A DNA stretch of 64,000 nucleotides from Gymnopus androsaceus JB14 (lineage: Eukaryota; Basidiomycota; Agaricomycetes; Agaricales; Omphalotaceae). Each line of letters starts with the position of its first letter. The stretch's first letter is position 1. Where the stretch lies: contig ML769476.1 in the NCBI GenBank assembly GCA_009733575.1, forward strand, positions 124,001 to 188,000. The letters are read 5' to 3'. Below, one piece after another: positions 31,841-43,181 of this stretch. The translations under genes were made by a program, and so were the position numbers. The notes beneath the pieces are model-generated. The model ran no database searches and was not told the DNA's origin. It was given only the letters and a program-made list of their open reading frames with translations.

Positions 31841-33201
31841 GTCAACCTATCGATAACGGCATATTCCGAAACTGGAATTCATGCAAAGTGTTGTTCCCAG
31901 TATAGCTGCTTCTGGCCCAGTTTCTCAGTGGAGCGCCGATGTTACAGAGCATGCCCACATCACCCAAGTCAAGGAACCGGCTCGAGCAGGGAACAACAAG
32001 GACTACGAAGCTCAGATTGTTCGCCATCTGGACATGCATTCCCGCCTACGATCCTTCGATTTGATGACGTGCATGAAAGAATCGAAAGTTGACCTCCGTG
32101 TAGTGGAAGAAAGTTCCGTGGATGCTGAGGCGATAGATTTTGAGCCTGAGGATGGGATGAAGGCCTGCCAGATGACGAGGCAAGGTGTACGCTGCTATCG
32201 TCGTCTGCCCAGCTAGTTGCCCACCTCACTTCCGGTTCGAAGTTTGGCGGAGCAAAGCGACGTAAAGCAGACCTATTCTATCGATCCCTATCTGTTGCTC
32301 AAAACCCAAACGCTCTGCTACCACATCGAACGTTCACAGATAGTTCAGGATGTACCGCCTTCCATCTCGTTCGAGATCCTGACCAGAAGACCCTCAATTT
32401 GGACCATGCAGCCGCGCTGTTCCATCTTCCGGACTTTGTTGGTTCGCTGAGGGATTACTTGGATCGTTTTTCTGAGGGAAGAGAGACGTTTACGGTTGGT
32501 GGGAGGAGGGGCGGTGGTCTCAACTCCAACCTTCCTTTTTCACAGATCAAAGTTTGGTCCAAGGTAGTATTGCAGGGAAGGCAGTACTTCAACGCCGACC
32601 TGGTAACTGATCCCTATACCATACTTGCACTCCCGCCGGATGAGAAATGGGTGTATGGGCGTCAGGACTGTGCCATTATAAACGTTGATCCCAGCGAGTG
32701 CTGGCCTCGAAGTTCAATGAACGGTAAGCCTCCCTCTAGTGCGAGTGTTGCTGCCGGTGGCTCACATCCTTCGAAGGTCATTCTGTGGTTGCGGTCAAGA
32801 TGATATTTACTGTTTCTCAGCCAAAAAAACCTGCAAGGCCTATCCCCGGAACTCACCAATTCCTTGCCTATTGCGAACGGTTCGACGTGGTTGCTCAGGA
32901 ACCTCCCCCTCCAGAATATGCGCATCTTCCACTTTTCAACGCTTGGAATAACCATAGTCCCGACTATTTTACAGGATGCTATGTTCTGAAGCGGGCAAGG
33001 AGAAGTAACGGGGAACCTTTTGGCGATATTATTCCTTTGACGCAATTCCGAGCTTTAGCTGATCTCATCCCCCATTTTCGAAATAAAGCCGACCGACGAC
33101 TTTCTTCATTTACAAGCTTTCATCTGAAAGACGAGTTTTTCTTTAACAAATACTTTGACCATGAAATTTATCATACGTTAGAACATACTGAATCTGTATA
33201 G
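31841..33201 (+). pseudogene. Plavaka-type transposon protein, DUF6830 region, 5' truncated and frame-shifted
   Basis: The visible part reads SQWSADVTEHAHITQVKEPA, then LDYLDRF-like SLRDYLDRFSEGRETF, IKVWSKVVLQGRQYF, WVYGRQDCAIINVD, a GTAAGC...CGAAG intron at about 32724-32777, GHSVVAVKMIFTV, FLAYCERFDVV, CYVLKRARRSNGEPFGDIIP, LADLIPHFR and FFFNKYFDHEIYHTLEH before the stop at 33201. This order is what I know from DUF6830 C-termini of Plavaka-type (KDZ/CACTA-like) transposon proteins in agarics. The N-terminal transposase part is lost in the gap. The frame changes near 32200, so this copy is probably inactive. Its right terminus is about 290 bp on, at 33492. Confidence 0.7.
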
Positions 33202-33492
33202 GTAGTACTGCTAGTAGTATGTTTGTTACCGTAAAAGCTTTATATGAGACAGTAGCAGCACAATTGCGCGCGGATGCAGGATAGCGGTCCTTGGCGGAAA
33301 AGTGCTTCGCGGCGGCGCGCTAGGAACAGATGATGGATGCCGGAATGAGTTGACAGCGCGCTGACAGCTCAGTGATCCCACAGAAGCTCATAGCAGCTCA
33401 TAGCAGCCCATAGCGCTTCATAGCTCTATGAAGCGCTATGGCTGCTATGGTGTGCTATGGCTGCTATGACCACCACCCAGGTTTTGCTGATG
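33202..33492. mobile_element. Right terminus of the DUF6830 element
   Basis: Ends ACCACCACCCAGGTTTTGCTGATG at 33492, the inverse of CATCAGCAAAACCTGGGT. The 110 bp before it are packed with CATAGC/GCTATG words, as in E-2. The left terminus would lie in or beyond the gap. Confidence 0.65.
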
Positions 33493-33525
33493 AAACTGCC
33501 AATTTGTATTCCGTATGATTGGTAG

Positions 33526-33928
33526 TAGACATGGGCACGAATGTTTAGGCGAGTGTTAGCTCTTTCATCAAATAGCCACTGAAATTCTGGTTAGAACAAG
33601 TCTAAATAGCATGCAATTTGATAGAGAAATAGTTGAGCTACATCTCCATCAAGTTTTGACTGCATTTTGACTATTTCCCCATGCCCCAGTGGCCAAAATA
33701 GGCTCAAAAACCTCGAATGCATTCGACATTCGAGTTTTGGCATTCGTGAAGGGCTACTTTGTGGCATAGAGCTTGGGGAAATGGTTCCAATGTGGTAAAA
33801 CTTGATGGGGATGTAACTCAACCATTTCTTCATGAAATTACATACTTTCTGGACTTATTCTGACCAGAATTGCAGTGGCTATTCATCAAACAAGCAAACG
33901 TTCGCGAATACATTCGTGCCCATGTCTA
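33526..33928. mobile_element. hAT-type MITE with 8-bp target duplication
   Basis: 403 bp, ends TAGACATGGGCACGAATGT and ACATTCGTGCCCATGTCTA (perfect 19-bp inverse), arms similar for about 80 bp. Flanks ATTGGTAG and ATCGGTAG; the empty site in E-3 copy 1 (31152-31159) reads ATCGGTAG once. An 8-bp duplication is the hAT hallmark. Confidence 0.85.
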
Positions 33929-34350
33929 ATCGGTAGATTGATGTAATTCATATGCACAATCATACGTGATCACAGCCCAGTGGAATTCCTTTGGCTGTAT
34001 AATTGTTATATGCAATTTATACCAGGTTTATACACAGTTTATACAACAGTACCCATGATTAGTACAATGAATAAGCTGATGCTAGTACAAGTCAATCACT
34101 AATCAAACGCAGTATGCCCCGTGTTTGGCTTCAACATGAAAGATCTGAGTAATAAGAATATTTTACAATAGTGCATTGCGGAGAGACATTTAGAGAGCAT
34201 AAAAAAAGAGAATCCCCAAGTCATTTGAAACTCCAACAAGTCACAAGCTAGCTACTATGCAGTCTCACGTGAATTGCATTCAATCAAATTTTGGAAGTCA
34301 GTGCTTCTTCACTTCCTTTCTTCACACTCTTATGCACTTCCTGTACAATA

Positions 34351-35113
34351 CATCAACAAAACCTGTATGTGCTCCAGAGTGCTCCAGAGCTCTTCAGAGC
34401 TCCCAGAGCTTCTGGAGCAGCCAGAGCAAGGGTAGTAGCTCCAGAGTGCTCTGGAGCTCTCTGGTGCACTCTGGAGATCACTCATCATTTGACAGATTTC
34501 AGGCTACAGAGCCCCATTTAGAAATCAAGAGTTTCCACATTGTAATCATTTCACATTGTAACATGCAAGAATAATAGAAATTTTATGTATCATTTCCTGG
34601 TCATTCATTACATACAACAAGAGCGCTGCTGTCACCTAGTACCACCTAAGTGCTCTCAATCTCACTTTCCCTCTGAGTCTCGAGTCTCCCAACATTTCCC
34701 AACAATTCTCCCTCCACAATAACATTCCCCACCTCTACAACTCTTCAATGTTTCTGGATTTCTAGTAATCAATCTCGTTGAGCAAATCTAAGAACTTACA
34801 GTGGGAGTATTGCACTGAGTCGAGACACTGGGAGGAAGAAAGAGCAGAAGTCCAAGTTCAAGTTCAACAGAGATGCCTCTTATACGGATTTCTGACAGTT
34901 TCCCGCATTTATATTGAAGGTTTTGTTAGTTGTATGGCATAAAAGGAGTCCCTTCCATTTATGTCACTACACCAACATTCTCTGACAGCTGACAATCAAT
35001 TCCATCAGTGCCTACCACTTCAGAGCAGCCAGAGCAGCCAGAGCACTCCAGAGCACTCCAGAGCACCAATTCAATGCTCTGACTGCTCTGGCAAAATACA
35101 GGTTCTGCTGATG
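34351..35113. mobile_element. CATCAGC-TIR element E-5, complete 763-bp copy
   Basis: Left end CATCAACAAAACCTGTAT, right end ATACAGGTTCTGCTGATG. Flanked by TA on both sides, while the empty site at 31572-31573 has TA once. Same family as E-1. Subterminal CCAGAG repeats at both ends, no coding frame. Confidence 0.82.
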
Positions 35114-36156
35114 TAGTAGTAATTTCATTGATGTCCATTGAAGGTGTTTTGCTCAAGTCTTTTCTATCTGGTCAAAAGTTTAAGAAGGCATGGATAGGAA
35201 TAACCTGATGTGCATATCCTTCTTTTTTATGTCTTCTCCAAGATTAATGTTCATTATAAATATCACTGCAGCAGCTTATACCCTTTTTATTTTGTGCAGT
35301 TTGACTCGGTGGAGAATTCCTTCTAATGCCTTTGTGATGTAAAGCCTATGGAAGATGTGAAGCTGAAACTCATCTCTTGAGCGCTGGCACTGGTCCCCAC
35401 TGTTGACTCTCTCCTTGAGTCCTTCCTCGCTGGCTCTAATTTTTCCTTGCAGCAGTCTCACTGTGGCGGTGCATACTTTTTTCTTTCTTTTCTTGAAACT
35501 CTCTGCTCCAACATGATAATATTAGGTTCCGAAACCAGCGAGCCACCAAAGCATCAGACTGCCAGGAATGCAATGTTGGTTTCTCCGAACAATAGGCATT
35601 TAATCTGGCATTCGAGGTGAAGTCTTCCGCCTACGTCTCTTGACCATTGCGTGAGGATTTTCAAGTTGTGCCGCCATACTTTGGGCACCCTGGAAACGTT
35701 CACATGAGTACTTATTACTGTTTGTCCCTTGCAAGCTCAACCTGACTCGGACACGTTCCCACAGAATTTCCAGTGCATGATTTATTCAGTTTCAAATATT
35801 TCCGTTGGGTGGTACAAGACATTGGAAGCCTTGCAGGACAATGCCAACTTTGTAGTCTTTGTACATAACTTTCTTTTGTACTATATCATTGCTGTACAGA
35901 CCAATAAATTGTTGATTTGATTGCATTGTATATGAAAGTATAATCAGGCCAAAAGAGCTGGTATGTTGAATGTATAAAGTTGTGGTATAATTGAGCATAT
36001 TTGAGGGCATAAATGAACAAGAAAAAGGCTATAATTGTGTATAATCAGGCATAATGGATATGCACTCGGGGCCCTATACATACACAGCCAAATCCGTATG
36101 ATCGGATGTATTTGGCGTGCCTTCATACAGATCATGCATGTGCAGTTTTGCTGATG

Positions 36157-36772
36157 CAGATGCACAGGCTGATCACTAGACATGAGGTATGTGCATGGTA
36201 TGAAGTCCTATCCTAACACTTGTAAAGTAAATAAGAACAAACAGCCTGAAGAATAAACAATGGAAAATAAAAGAAACTGATAAAGAAAAGAAAGATAAGA
36301 TAGCCTGGCTGATCATGAAAGATATTTTCTTGATCTAAACCAATGCTTATTCTACATCATCCATGACAAACACAGCCCTCATGCTTACTGAGACATGCTC
36401 TTATATGCACCTGATGTTAAAATAAAGTTGAGATCGGAGACTTTACTCTTGTCTGTTAGCAAAAAGCCTGAGCAAACGCGCAGGGGATAGATTCAACAGT
36501 ACAATCCTATCTATACTGTTTATACATGATAGGTTGAACTATCTGCAGCATCTACTAACCGAATAACCAAAAGATAAGTACAGATACAGTAAGTCTGGAA
36601 TAACAGCGGCGCATCAAGCGCATAAACAAATTGGAACGCGATACAATGTACTACCTGATTGCCTGATACATCTGTATCTCCAACACCTGATACAAAAATA
36701 AAGTAGTGCAATTCAAAGAAAATGACAGCCCAAGTAAGTGATAAAAGGAAAGAGCAATGAACAGAGAAAAAA
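36157..36772. other. Spacer downstream of the TPR-CHAT gene
   Basis: No gene recognised; end of the repeat island and the 3' flank of the TPR-CHAT gene. Confidence 0.4.
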
Positions 36773-39700
36773 TCAAACTCCTACATGAATGAAGGGTACC
36801 CAAGTAGCATATGAAGCATTTCCATCTTTTTGTAGACTTTGTACTGCATAATGCAGAGCTTCTGCTGATTGATTAACATCATTTTTTCCATCTTGGAACA
36901 AATATCTATACACATTATCAGCCACCTGAGGAGCATGGGAATCACTAATTGACCACATTGTACCAATCACACTGCAGTATCCTGCAGAAAGCATTCCTGC
37001 AGCCAAATGAACTGCTTCTGCTGAAAGCTTCTCATCTCCAGTTGCAGTCTGACATGCAGAGAGGAATGCAAGACCTTTAGGTGGAAGTTTCAGAGAAATA
37101 ATATCATTTATTGTAAGTTTAGCACTGCCACCAAGAAGAAGGGCACTCTCTAGTGGCTTATTACTATCCTGAGTGCCATGACAGGCAAAATGAGCCCAAT
37201 CATGTGATTTCATTTTCTCTTTCACTTTCTCAAGTGTTACTGCATCTCCAATTAGTGTCTCAATTGATACAAATTTTCCTGCATGTTCTTGAATGTGTTT
37301 GACTTCTTGCTCTACTCCTGAAATAGCAGGCTGTCCATCTGCATAAGGCTGGGAAATGGCAAACATTTTCAGCTCTCCAGACACATCAGGAACCGAATTC
37401 TGTGCCTGAAGAAGACCTGTTACAGATGGTGTATAAGATGAAATCACATAGTCAGCCAGTTTTGATCCTGGTTCAGCATTCAAAGAATAATCTCCAGCAG
37501 CATGAATAGGAAGAAATGAGAATGAACCTGTTGAGCACCACCAGATCCGAGTGAGCTTTTGAGTCTAGTAAAAGTGATTAGACATTTTGTTGTTTAAATA
37601 GATATTGAAACATACTGTTAATCTCAATTTTTCAATAATAGGCTTTGCCACTGTCTCCCATAGTATAAATAGTATCCGTTGAAACAAATTTGTTGCATTT
37701 TGAGACTGATTTGGAGAAATTTTGATTTTCAACCTATAAGAAAGCTCATCAAGAGCACGCAAATCCGGTGAAGAGCCTTGGATGACTTTATTAAGCACAA
37801 AATACAAATCTTGTAACTTTTCATCATTGACATGGGGAAGGGCGATGTGGACACTATCATCAGCCAAACCAGGTAAAAGTACTAGTGCATGAGCTTGCTC
37901 GCTATTTACAACTAGCATGATAACAGGGCCATGCCTTGCAGCTTTAGACAGTTCCGTAAAAGGTTTTGGAAGTAACAAATATTTTAATTCAGGAATCTCG
38001 GCGATCAGTCGCTCCCTTTGCTCAGCCAACTCATGAAAATCCTTTTCAGTAGATGGTGAGTTTGTAATGTACCATCTGCATTAGAGGTAAATATGGGGAA
38101 TGGTTCAGATCCAGGCTGTTTCATTAATTCAGCTGACAATTTCTCCAGTGTCTTCAACTCATTGTCATGCTTAGGATATTTTTTCTTCAGCTCCTCAAAA
38201 GAAGTGCGAAGCTGCAAAAGCTGGGCCCAGATAACCGAACAGCCTTGTTCAAACCATTCCGCCGCCAGGGCACATTGACCTGACTGAATAGCCCACACAG
38301 CCGCATTGCTGATCAATGATTTGACATCCATAATTTCAAAGTGCCGGTCCTCAATTAAATTAGCAGGCCAAGCAAGTTGGGAAATGAGATGAATGGCTGT
38401 TGTATATGCATTAAAAATTGAGGGATCATTTATTTCAAGTGCTAGATCAGCCCATCGATATGCAGCCTCAAATTTTATTCCAATATGACCTACAGGAACA
38501 CAAGCAGCAGCAGAAAGGTAAGAAAGAGCGCAAGTTGCAACAGAATTGGAATTTGACTGGGGGGCAGTATGGGCCTGAACTACAAGTGTCTTTCCCAAGT
38601 TAAGCAGTCTGGCAGCCTGATCTGAATGGTTTCCAGGTGTTAAACCAACTGATTGCTGTATGTTGGCCACAGCTGCATTGATATCTTCCACATTACCCAG
38701 TTTTTCAAATCGAGTTTTGAGGGTAAGTCCTAGAGTATATAAGTAATGTGCCTTCAGAGGGTGGTCATCGGGTATCAGATTCGCTGCCTCTTTCATTTTT
38801 ATCTCAGCTTCATTGAGGTCCTGTATGTCACCAAGTTTATCAAATCGTTTTGCAAGTGAAACGCTCAGGTTAGTCAACATTAAGGCCTTATCAGGGTGGA
38901 CATTGGGCATTAAATTGACGGCTTGCTTCATGTTTGCCACAACCTCATTGAGGTCCTGCATAAACCCCAATCTTTGAAATCGACTTGAAAGTGTATTTCC
39001 TAGGGTGCTCAACATTCCTGCCATATCAGGGTGGTCATCAGCTGTCAACTTCACTGCTTGCTGAATTTTTATCACAGCCTCATTGAGATCTCTTACATCA
39101 CCTAGTCTCTCAAATCTAGTTCGAAATGCCATTCCCAGGTTTCTTAACATTATGACCTTATTAGGGTGGTCATCAGGTGTTAAATAAACTGCTTGCTTCT
39201 TTTTGGAAATAGCATCATTTAGGTCCCTTATGTCAGCTAGTCTGTCAAATCGATTTTTAAGTGCAATTCCCAGACTGGTCAACCTGTCAGCTTTATCAAG
39301 GTAGTCATCATCAGGTGTTAAATCAACTGCTTGCTGCATGTTGACCAGAGCATTATTGAGGTCCTCTATATCCCCCAGTCTATTGAATCGACTGTCAAGT
39401 GCATTTCCTAGTTCATTCAGCACTCTAGCCTTATCAGAGTGGTCATCAGGCATCAAAATGACTGCTTGTTGAATGACAACCACAGCATCATTGAGGTCTC
39501 TTAGAGCACCCAGTCGATCAAATCGCATTCGGAGTGCACTTCCCAAGGTGATCAACATTGTAGTCCTATCAGGATGGTCATTATTTGTCAAATCAATTGC
39601 TTGCTGCATTTTGGCCACTGCCTCATTGATATCATGTATATCCCCTAGTCTTCTGAATTGACTTTGAAGTGCAATTCCTAGATTGAATAACATTCTGGCC

Positions 39701-40684
39701 TTATGTGGGTGACCATCAAGCGTTAAATCAACTGCTTGCTTTTTCTTGACTATAGCCTCGTTGAGATCCAGTATATTACCCAGTCTTCCAAATTGAAGTA
39801 GAAGTGTATTTCCTAGGCTATCTAGCCTGATGGCCTTACTAGGGTGGTTATCAGGGGTTAAATCCAACGATTGCTGCATGTAGTTCACAGCATCATTGAG
39901 GTCGTTTATATCATCTTGTCTGTGAAATCGATTTTGGAGTGTAGTGCCTAGGTTGTTTAACATTCTGGCCTTATCAGGGTGGTTATTAGGTGTTGAATGA
40001 ACTGCCTGCTGTATCTTGACCACAGCATCATTGAGGTCCTGGATATCTCCTAGTCTTTTAAATCGATATACAATTGCATTTCCCAAGTCAGTCAACATCA
40101 CAACCTTATGAGGGTAGTTGTCAGGGACTAAATCAACTGCCTGCTGCATGTTGACCACACACTTATTGAGGTCCTGCATATCTCCCATTCTATTAAATCG
40201 AGTTTGAAGCTCATTTCCTAGCTCATACAGCATTATGGCCTTATGAGGTGGTGGTCATTAGGAGTTGAATTAGCTGCTTGTGTCTTTTGGACCACAGCTT
40301 CATTGAGATCCTGTATATCTCCCAGTCTCTTAAACCGATCGTGGAGTGTACTTCCTAGGTAATTTAACCTTGTAGCTTTATCAGGGTGGTCATCAGGGGT
40401 CAATTTCACCGCTTGCTCCATTCTGACCACAGCCTCATTGAGGTCACTGATATTACCTAGTTTGTGAAATTGAATGCCAAGTGCAATTCCTAGGTCATTT
40501 AACATTGCAGCCTTATCAGGGTGGTCATCGGCTATCAAATTCATGGCTTGCCGCATTTTGACTACAGCCTCTTTGAGGTCACTTTCAAGCAGATTAATCA
40601 CAAGTCAAGTCATGCTAACAGAGAAAGGCAAAGATAGAATACTCACGTAGCATTAAGCAAGAGCAAGTGAGTTATGGCAGACAT
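36773..40684 (-). CDS. TPR-CHAT protein (caspase-like CHAT peptidase domain with about 13 TPR units), frame interrupted
   Basis: Exon 1 is 40647-40684 (MSAITHLLLLNAT), then a 65-bp intron, the TPR exon 37616-40581, a 51-bp intron and the last exon 36773-37564. The TPR part is a regular array of about 50-residue units of the type RLGDIQDLNEAVVKMQQAV...DDHPDKA.ML..LG..L..RF. The C-terminal CHAT domain has RIWWCSTGSFSFLPIHAAG, the catalytic His in HFACHGTQD and the catalytic Cys in LSACQTATG, both present. CHAT proteins are separase/caspase-related peptidases; bacterial TPR-CHAT partners cleave defence substrates, and a death or self/non-self role in fungi is only a guess. The frame shifts at about 40245 (an extra AC in a CACCACC run) and at about 38050 (one base before STEKDFHELAE), so this allele is broken unless these are errors. 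Confidence 0.82.
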
Positions 40685-40755
40685 TAGAGATAAGCAACTA
40701 AAGCCACTATTGATGGGAACGCAAACGTTGCAGAAGGTTTGGAAGATTGTAGACT

Positions 40756-40765
40756 GGCTTATATA
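40756..40765 (-). promoter_or_regulatory. TATA box of the TPR-CHAT gene
   Basis: TATATAAGCC on the minus strand, about 72 bp upstream of the ATG at 40684. Confidence 0.5.
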
Positions 40766-41033
40766 CTAGAGGCTTCGATAAATGTCAGCTGATTCTGATT
40801 TGAGAGTTATCCACTGTGACACGGCAATGAAGTCGAATTAAGTTCAATTAAGCCATAAGAAGCTAAGTATTGTACACATACATACAAAGTTAAACTTAGG
40901 CCTAGGTCATAGGACCCTTTGAAGTAGGCAGCTTATCATAATGGGCACGTTGTTATAAGTAAGTTGAGTATAGGTACAGGGGTGACTCGGAGCAGTTAGG
41001 GCTAGAAGGGTGTAGAACTGAATCGATGTCGCT

Positions 41034-41131
41034 TCGGAAGAGCTCCAATTTGAGCAGGAACGTTCTGGACTTGGGCGAGTTCTGTTGCAAAAGGTAAGAA
41101 AGTGGGATAGTCTTTCTGGAAATACGGACAT
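41034..41131 (-). pseudogene. 5' fragment of the O-fucosyltransferase-like gene
   Basis: MSVFPERLSHFLTFCNRT, RPSPERSCSNWSSSEAT on the minus strand matches the first about 33 codons of the gene at 19813 and then stops. It was carried along by the segmental duplication; no catalytic part exists here. Confidence 0.8.
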
Positions 41132-41294
41132 GACGGTTTGAACAAGGCGCCACGTTATGACGAATAGGGCGCGCTTGAGGTGGCACGTGCTTTTCGTATT
41201 CTTGCCTTTCGCCATCACACATCTAACGCAGAGCACAAGTCAATGAACTTGTGCTTGAAGATCCTATCTAAACGTCTCAGTTTCCAAGTAAAAA

Positions 41295-42479
41295 ATGCCC
41301 ACATTCCAATCATTCTCTGCGTCCATCGTAATCGACGGCAAACCCTTGGACGAATACAATGTCGAAACCTCGGAGGCAGATGGAATAACGACGGTAACTT
41401 GTTGGATCCCTTCATTCGCCGGAAAGGTAGCTATTCTTTTGCTTAGGCATTTGTGTATCCTGAAGGAGCTATTGTACAGAAATATGAAGTTCATTGGAAA
41501 GACTCGATTTGCGAAAAGGCCAGCAAAGGGCGGCTCTACGTGGACGGGACCAAATGTGGAAGCCGGGTCATAGAAAAGAGATATCGTGTCGCCAAGAAAA
41601 GAGGCATTCGTGTCTCTCCAACAACCTTAAGGCCATTTGAGTTTTTTCGCTTGAACTTGACAGGTATTTTAGGAGCTTTTCTACGCAGTCCTCTTGGATA
41701 CTTATGTAGTTCGTCTTCAAAGACAGCGACACGTCTGAAATGCCATGTAATGTGGGGCAAATCGAATTGCGTCTTAAATATTGGCTTGTCGACGTCAATC
41801 ATCCCAAGAAACCGAAATCCTTTGCTACGCGCGGACTATCCATACCAACAGAACAAGTTTTCAATGAGAAAGCGAAGAAAGGGATCGACCATCACACTAA
41901 GTGCATTGCCATTCTTTCATCATATTGAGTCTTATTAACTCTGCTTATTAGATTTGGTGATGTTGTCCAAGTTAAACCATGGCACTCAGGGAGACCGGGC
42001 AAATCTGATGGCGATTATTTCCTACACTTCCGTTTCCGATACAGACCTCTAGGTTCATCGTCCTTCCTCCAAATCCTTATATTTACTCATTGATATTCAG
42101 ATGTCCTCCGTGCGCATGGTATTGCGCCCCCAGCTGAACCTACGGCCTCGGGCAGTTCATCTCCTCGACCAATGAAACGTCGCCGCAACTCTACAGAAGA
42201 AGATGTTAAACCCATTTCCGAAGAAATCATTGAGGTTTCAGACGACGAAGATCCTCAGACGGAGATAGAAAGGCTACAGGTTCGTCAAAATTCGATCGGG
42301 CCATATTTCGTTCCGTCCTTCGTCGCGACCAGTATTGATCCAAAATTCTCCAGGCTCGTATAGAAAAACTCAAGGCAAAGCGTCCTGGGGACAACAAGAG
42401 GGTTAAACGCGAATCCAATGTCAAGAGAGAACCAGAACTTTCCTCGTCCGGTCCCGTTTTCATTGACTCGACATGGTGA
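41295..42479 (+). CDS. DUF7918 family protein C, SIM-like end altered
   Basis: Six exons: 41295-41426, 41480-41663, 41723-41900, 41952-42052, 42101-42279 and 42354-42479; 299 residues, all phases agree. First exon encodes the same protein sequence as gene B (FSASIVIDGKPLDEY). Later exons differ more: RLYVDGTKCGSRV, NVGQIELRLKYWLV, NEKAKKGIDHHTK. The tail keeps EEIIEVSDDEDP and two Psi-K-x-E motifs (VKRE twice), but the last residues are PVFIDSTW where gene B has FIDLTW, a Leu-to-Ser change from one T-to-C base change that should weaken a SUMO-interaction core. Upstream DNA is the duplicated promoter plus about 45 extra bp. Confidence 0.87.
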
Positions 42480-43181
42480 GTACTATATCCTAGGTGACAT
42501 TATCTACTAGCTTATGTATGGTCACAGATCTCGCTTTAGGACGCAATGCGCAGCACTTAGCTATATAGCCCAACCAACACCTGCAGTATAATTGTATTAG
42601 TATGTATATATTCCAGTTGAGGAGGGAACTACTTCGGAAAACTACACACCTATGCGAATGTCCGACGATCTGGACATTGTAATTTCTTTCAGATGAACAC
42701 TGGCCCAATCGATACATGCGGCATAATTGTATAAGTATGTATATATATCCCAATTGTGAATAGAACCACTGGCATATGCAAACCCCTGCTCGAATGTCTG
42801 ACAATATGGATATTATATTTTCTTTCAGATGATAACACCCGCGATTTCCGTCGCCGCATGAGACTATATCTCTCGTTGAAGCTTAGGCTTGATTTTGTCC
42901 TTTCGATGGAAGACCTTTGCTAGTTAGAGCTCAGAATTCTGGGATATTTTTAAGGACATGAAGTGCTAGCGATAATACAGTATGCCTCAAGTTAGAGCGT
43001 ATATGATCGCTACAGACTAACTCAATATGGTCACTGATCTGCTTATGATTATAATGCTACAGTTTATAGCTAGTCCACGCGACGTGCGACGTGTCGTCGC
43101 GCGCGCGATTGAAACCCTAAACGTGATATGCACGTGTTTCGTTCTCCTCTCTCATCTCAACTCCCAGGTTCTAGCTCTCGA
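42480..43181. other. Intergenic part of copy 2
   Basis: Collinear with 21129-21660 except for a doubled unit at 42580-42835. Includes GACGTGCGACGTGTCGTCGCGCGCGCG-type CG-rich stretch near 43080, just upstream of the next gene. Confidence 0.45.
42580..42835 (+). repeat. Tandem doubling of an about 125-bp unit
   Basis: Each unit contains TAATTGTAT(T/A)AGTATGTATATA, a short spacer, TCTGGACATTG or TATGGATATTA and TTTCTTTCAGATGA. Copy 1 of the segment (about 21225-21335) has one unit only. Confidence 0.65.

Larger units (their letters stand above)
33493..36156. mobile_element. Element E-3, copy 2, holding two nested insertions
   Basis: Starts AAACTGCCAATTTGTATTCC right after the DUF6830 element and ends GTGCAGTTTTGCTGATG at 36156. 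Removing the insertions 33526-33928 and 34351-35113 restores collinearity with copy 1. The part from 35330 to 36156 has no counterpart, because copy 1 ends in the gap. Short open frames only. Confidence 0.6.

Noticed and set aside
34351..35113. Tc1/mariner classification from the TA duplication
   Set aside because: Other family members have CT/CT and TT/TT flanks, so the target is not restricted to TA.
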